From Paenibacillus macerans (GTDB lineage: Bacteria > Bacillota > Bacilli > Paenibacillales > Paenibacillaceae): a DNA stretch of 64,000 bases. Positions within the stretch are counted from its first letter, which is position 1. Every line of letters starts with the position of its first letter. The notes beneath the pieces were generated by a model that ran no database searches, was not told the DNA's origin, and saw nothing but the letters and a program-made list of their open reading frames with translations. Below are positions 62,001 through 64,000 of this stretch, piece by piece. Position numbers and translations under genes: made by a program. The stretch lies in the NCBI RefSeq assembly GCF_023715465.1, contig NZ_JAMBOE010000004.1, positions 496,001 to 560,000 on the forward strand. Direction: 5' to 3'.

Positions 62001-64000
62001 AATCATCTCAAACGAACGTTCTGCCATAATTCCTACAATACTGTCAGACTTTACTCCTCTGTTCCTCAATACCCTGGCCAAATGATTAGCCTTTCCGTTC
62101 AATTCCCTGTAAGTCAAGTGCTTGTCTTCATATACCACAGCTATGTTGTCAGGTGTCCTTTCCACCTGCTCAGCAAACAGCTCATGAATGGTTTTGTCCC
62201 TCGGATAGTCTTTCTTCGTATCATTAAAGTCTATCAGCAACTGCTTTCTTTCTTCATGACTTAATATACAGAGCTTGTCAACCGCCCCTTTGGGGTTATG
62301 GATAAACATATTTAAAATATTAATAAAATAGTCTATGCACTCTTCTGCCTGTTTTCTTTCCAATACTTTCTCCGAGTAGATCAAGCTTATATTAAGCTCA
62401 TCGAAAGTATTACTTACTGTAAAGTCAAGACTTGTATTGGTTGCTTCATATTCATCAACTGAAATTCTATCTTCAACTTCACCGATTTCTTTGTTTATTA
62501 TCTCGTTATAGATATGAAAATCCACAAAATTAAATATCGTATCAAATAAAGGATTTTCCTCTTTGTTTTCTTTTCCGCCCAGGATATTTATGATCTCAAA
62601 TAAAGGCAGTCTTCCATAAAGCTTTAGGTTTATTAATTTCTTGTCTGCAACTTTTATCAATTCCTCCCACATCATGATTTTATCAAAACACATTTTGACC
62701 GGAACCGTATTTAAGAAGCACCCCAGCATCTTATCGCCATCTTCGCATACAGGTCTGTTATTTTCGACCAAACCTACGACAAAGTCATCCTCATATGAAA
62801 GCATATTGAGCATATAAGTATAGGCAGCAAAGCAAAGTGTCTTTAAGCTTACATCATAGCTTCTGGCAGTACTTCTTAAATCACCTAAAAATTCCTGACT
62901 TAAATGGCGTGTTACATGGTCTATTTTATTAGAATTTTTTGTTTTTCCATGAATATTAGAAGGCATATTCAACCTTTTATATTCACTTAATTCCTCTCTC
63001 CAATAATTAATTACTTCCTGGTTGTCCTTCATTGTCATTTGGTCTGCTATATAATCTTTATAGCTGCTTTTAAGCCGTGTTGGTATATAATCATTTCCTT
63101 GCTTAAGCTTAGAGTATAGGTTTGAAATTTCCGTAATCAATGAAGCAACACTCCAGCCATCCAGGATAGCATGGTGGAATATCAGAACCAGACAAATATG
63201 GTTTGCGTCAAGCTTGAATATTCTTATCCTCCAAAGGGGCTTTGATAGATCAAACGGATTCGCTCTGTCATTCTCCAAATATTTGTTAATATACTCAACC
63301 TGCCCTGTTCTGCTAAAATTCACGATATCTATCTGCTCAATATCAAGACTACGGCCCTTGCAAACAATTTGCACAGGAGTTTCAAAATCCTCTAAATTAA
63401 AAACCGTCCTTAAAATATCATGTTTTGACGCCATTAGAAGCATCGCTTGTTTAAATGCCGGGAAATCAAAGTCTTTGTCATTCAGCTGAAATGCAAATTG
63501 GTCATGATAAACTGCATTTTCATAATCTTTTTTGGAATGATAAATCATACCCAGCTCGATGTGACTCATCGGATATATATCTTCCATGTCCGAAGGCAAC
63601 TTTTCTGAGAGAGTTTCATTCATCAATATCCGCTGTTTAAATAACTCCAGTTCTTCCCTTGCTTTACCTATCTTACTGTTAAAAGCTTCCGTATCTTTTA
63701 CTTTTAAGAATGCAGACAATCTCTCAATATCAGGATTCATGTATATATCCCTGATTTGGATGTTTATATCCAACTTTTTGCCTATTGTGCTGACTAATGA
63801 TATTGCACTTATAGAATCTCCGCCTATTTTAAAGAAGTTGTCCCTTATTCCTACCTGCTTTGCTCCCAGCACCTCCTGCCATATTTCAGCCAGTTTCTCT
63901 TCCACTTCATTCCGCGGCCCTACATATTCTGTTCCCGTACTCATACTTCCGTCAGGCTCGGGCAGGGCTTTCCTGTCTATTTTCCCATTAGGGGTCAATG
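59025..64000 (-). CDS. NRPS (5' end outside window): ...T-C-A-T-E
   Basis: About 1657 residues are visible; the frame is open to the window edge, so the start lies outside. It begins in the tail of an adenylation domain (TPNGKIDRKALP), then T (GGDSISAISLV), C (HHAILDGWS), A (TSGSTGKPKG), T (GGDSIKAIQVMSR, the GGDS form typical before epimerisation domains) and E (AIHHLVVDGVSW, TVGWFTTQYP, ISFNYLGQFD). A C-terminal acidic stretch (SDFTVDDLNMDEFEDVL) resembles a COM donor matching the next protein. The A pocket reads DVTNFAIIYK; I recognise no residue for it. The residue becomes D. The gene ends 29 bp before the next NRPS gene. Confidence 0.93.
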   Translation of the reverse strand, partial: LTPNGKIDRKALPEPDGSMSTGTEYVGPRNEVEEKLAEIWQEVLGAKQVGIRDNFFKIGGDSISAISLVSTIGKKLDINIQIRDIYMNPDIERLSAFLKVKDTEAFNSKIGKAREELELFKQRILMNETLSEKLPSDMEDIYPMSHIELGMIYHSKKDYENAVYHDQFAFQLNDKDFDFPAFKQAMLLMASKHDILRTVFNLEDFETPVQIVCKGRSLDIEQIDIVNFSRTGQVEYINKYLENDRANPFDLSKPLWRIRIFKLDANHICLVLIFHHAILDGWSVASLITEISNLYSKLKQGNDYIPTRLKSSYKDYIADQMTMKDNQEVINYWREELSEYKRLNMPSNIHGKTKNSNKIDHVTRHLSQEFLGDLRSTARSYDVSLKTLCFAAYTYMLNMLSYEDDFVVGLVENNRPVCEDGDKMLGCFLNTVPVKMCFDKIMMWEELIKVADKKLINLKLYGRLPLFEIINILGGKENKEENPLFDTIFNFVDFHIYNEIINKEIGEVEDRISVDEYEATNTSLDFTVSNTFDELNISLIYSEKVLERKQAEECIDYFINILNMFIHNPKGAVDKLCILSHEERKQLLIDFNDTKKDYPRDKTIHELFAEQVERTPDNIAVVYEDKHLTYRELNGKANHLARVLRNRGVKSDSIVGIMAERSFEMIVGIFAILKAGGAYLPIDPNYPETRIQYLLDDSGSRILLTSRTFMENKQIDADLIYLEEEYLNEENSNLENVNKPSDLAYAIYTSGSTGKPKGAMIEHTSVVNIITALQTMYPLKAEDAYLFKTTYTFDVSATEIFGWFLNGGKLVIASQGVEKEAMELVEVINKHKITHVNFVPSMLNIMVHTLKDKGIKLPSTLKYIFAAGEALPKKLVHELFDVSENTSLENIYGPTESTIYAAGYSITKEIAEELITVPIGKALQNVYLYILDKHNQLTPVGVAGELVIGGSGLARGYLNRPELTAEKFVPNPFIPGEKVYRTGDLVRRLPDGNIEFLGRIDHQVKIRGFRIELGEIEARLVKHTAIKEAVVIAKEEQQGNKYLCAYIVGENELTISELREHLLNELPDYMVPAYFMQLEQLPLNANGKIDRKALPELQGNINTGVEHVVPRNEREEILAKVWEDVLKTENIGVKDNFFSLGGDSIKAIQVMSRLNVHGLKLEMRDLFKHPVIEELVEYIQSTSRRIHQGPVEGIVPITPIQRWLYKQDSKDIHHYNQEIMIYGRNGFEEAIIRKVMSKLVEHHDIFRTVVKIEDQNILQYNKGLEGEHFSLEMVDLRDSDNYREKIELEASRIQRSMDLYNGPLVKVGLFKTKEGDHLLIAIHHLVVDGVSWRIILEDLDIGYRQALNNDEIKFSNKTDSFKDWAQRLHEYANNPELLEEINYWTNLEKTEAIPLPKDREIEERRYMNNNSVKIELSIEETEKMLKRVNHAYNTEVNDILLTALGLAVREWTGNDQVLISLEGHGREEIIKDIDISRTVGWFTTQYPVVLDVSGQLDISRMIKSVKESIRQIPNKGIGYGILKYLTLPENKADLNFNLNPEISFNYLGQFDQNNADNLFGVSDIPAGASTGPNYISEYCIDINGGTVEGGKLELNFSYNQGEYEKRTIEGVAMSFKKHLVNIITHCAEMDYSEATLSDFTVDDLNMDEFEDVLNNFE

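Noticed and set aside
63996-63998. Apparent start codon of the upstream NRPS gene at the window edge
   Set aside because: The codon there is TTG in the middle of the LTPNGKIDRKALP motif at the end of an adenylation domain, so the true start lies outside the window.
48880-64000. Fengycin/plipastatin cluster, because of the Tyr and Gln codes
   Set aside because: The module order (D-X, Tyr, Gln, Glu, then TE) differs from the fengycin assembly, which ends with Gln-Tyr-Ile.

Overview
The window looks like chromosomal DNA from a Gram-positive, low-to-medium-GC Bacillota of the Paenibacillus type. The grounds are strong Shine-Dalgarno sequences (GGAGG) with frequent GTG/TTG starts, CcpA-style cre-like sites, a large plant-polysaccharide hydrolase repertoire (four GH3, one GH26, one GH11), LacI/AraC sugar regulators, and a modular nonribosomal peptide synthetase (NRPS) locus. 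The genus is inferred from style and gene content, not from a marker gene.

Layout. 1-4.1 kb: a CUT1 sugar ABC transporter (two permeases, one cut by the window edge, plus a lipoprotein binding protein) under a LacI regulator, with two identical 20-bp operator-like sites. 4.2-14.1 kb: a minus-strand glycan cluster with two paralogous GH3 enzymes flanking a GT2 glycosyltransferase and a GtrA-like membrane protein, preceded by a membrane-anchored GH3 whose two domains are in permuted order. 14.4-16.6 kb: a LysR regulator divergent from UDP-galactopyranose mutase. 17-20.5 kb: two small conserved genes, then an AAA ATPase / RloB-like pair that resembles an abortive-infection defence system. 20.7-26.9 kb: a secreted multidomain GH26 mannanase and a two-component system with matching direct-repeat operators at three promoters, including one ahead of an unlisted 39-residue membrane peptide. 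27-32 kb: GntR/PEBP pair, small zinc-ribbon-like ORF, IS3-family remnant, Fic protein, DoxX-like protein, and a compact unit of two tandem tRNA-like sequences with its own promoter and terminator. 32-40 kb: a GH3/GPH-transporter operon with cre-like sites, an AraC regulator fused to a GH39-like domain that appears catalytically dead, a formylglycine-generating-enzyme-like lipoprotein and a GH11 xylanase. 40.5-48 kb: GNAT, integrase remnant, ABC exporter, alpha/beta hydrolase, second two-component system, and a chitin-binding-type lytic transglycosylase. 48.1-64 kb: type II thioesterase and two NRPS genes; the upstream one runs off the window.

How the genes work together. The sugar-related genes form several independently regulated import/hydrolysis units for beta-linked plant glycans (xylan, mannan, beta-glucosides). 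The NRPS genes form one operon: [...T]-C-A-T-E / C-A(Tyr)-T-C-A(Gln)-T-C-A(Glu)-T-TE, followed by the type II thioesterase. From the adenylation pocket residues the product should end ...D-X-Tyr-Gln-Glu. The adjacent ABC exporter and two-component system may relate to peptide export or resistance, but that is only positional inference. A ~185-bp MITE-like repeat occurs three times in the window.
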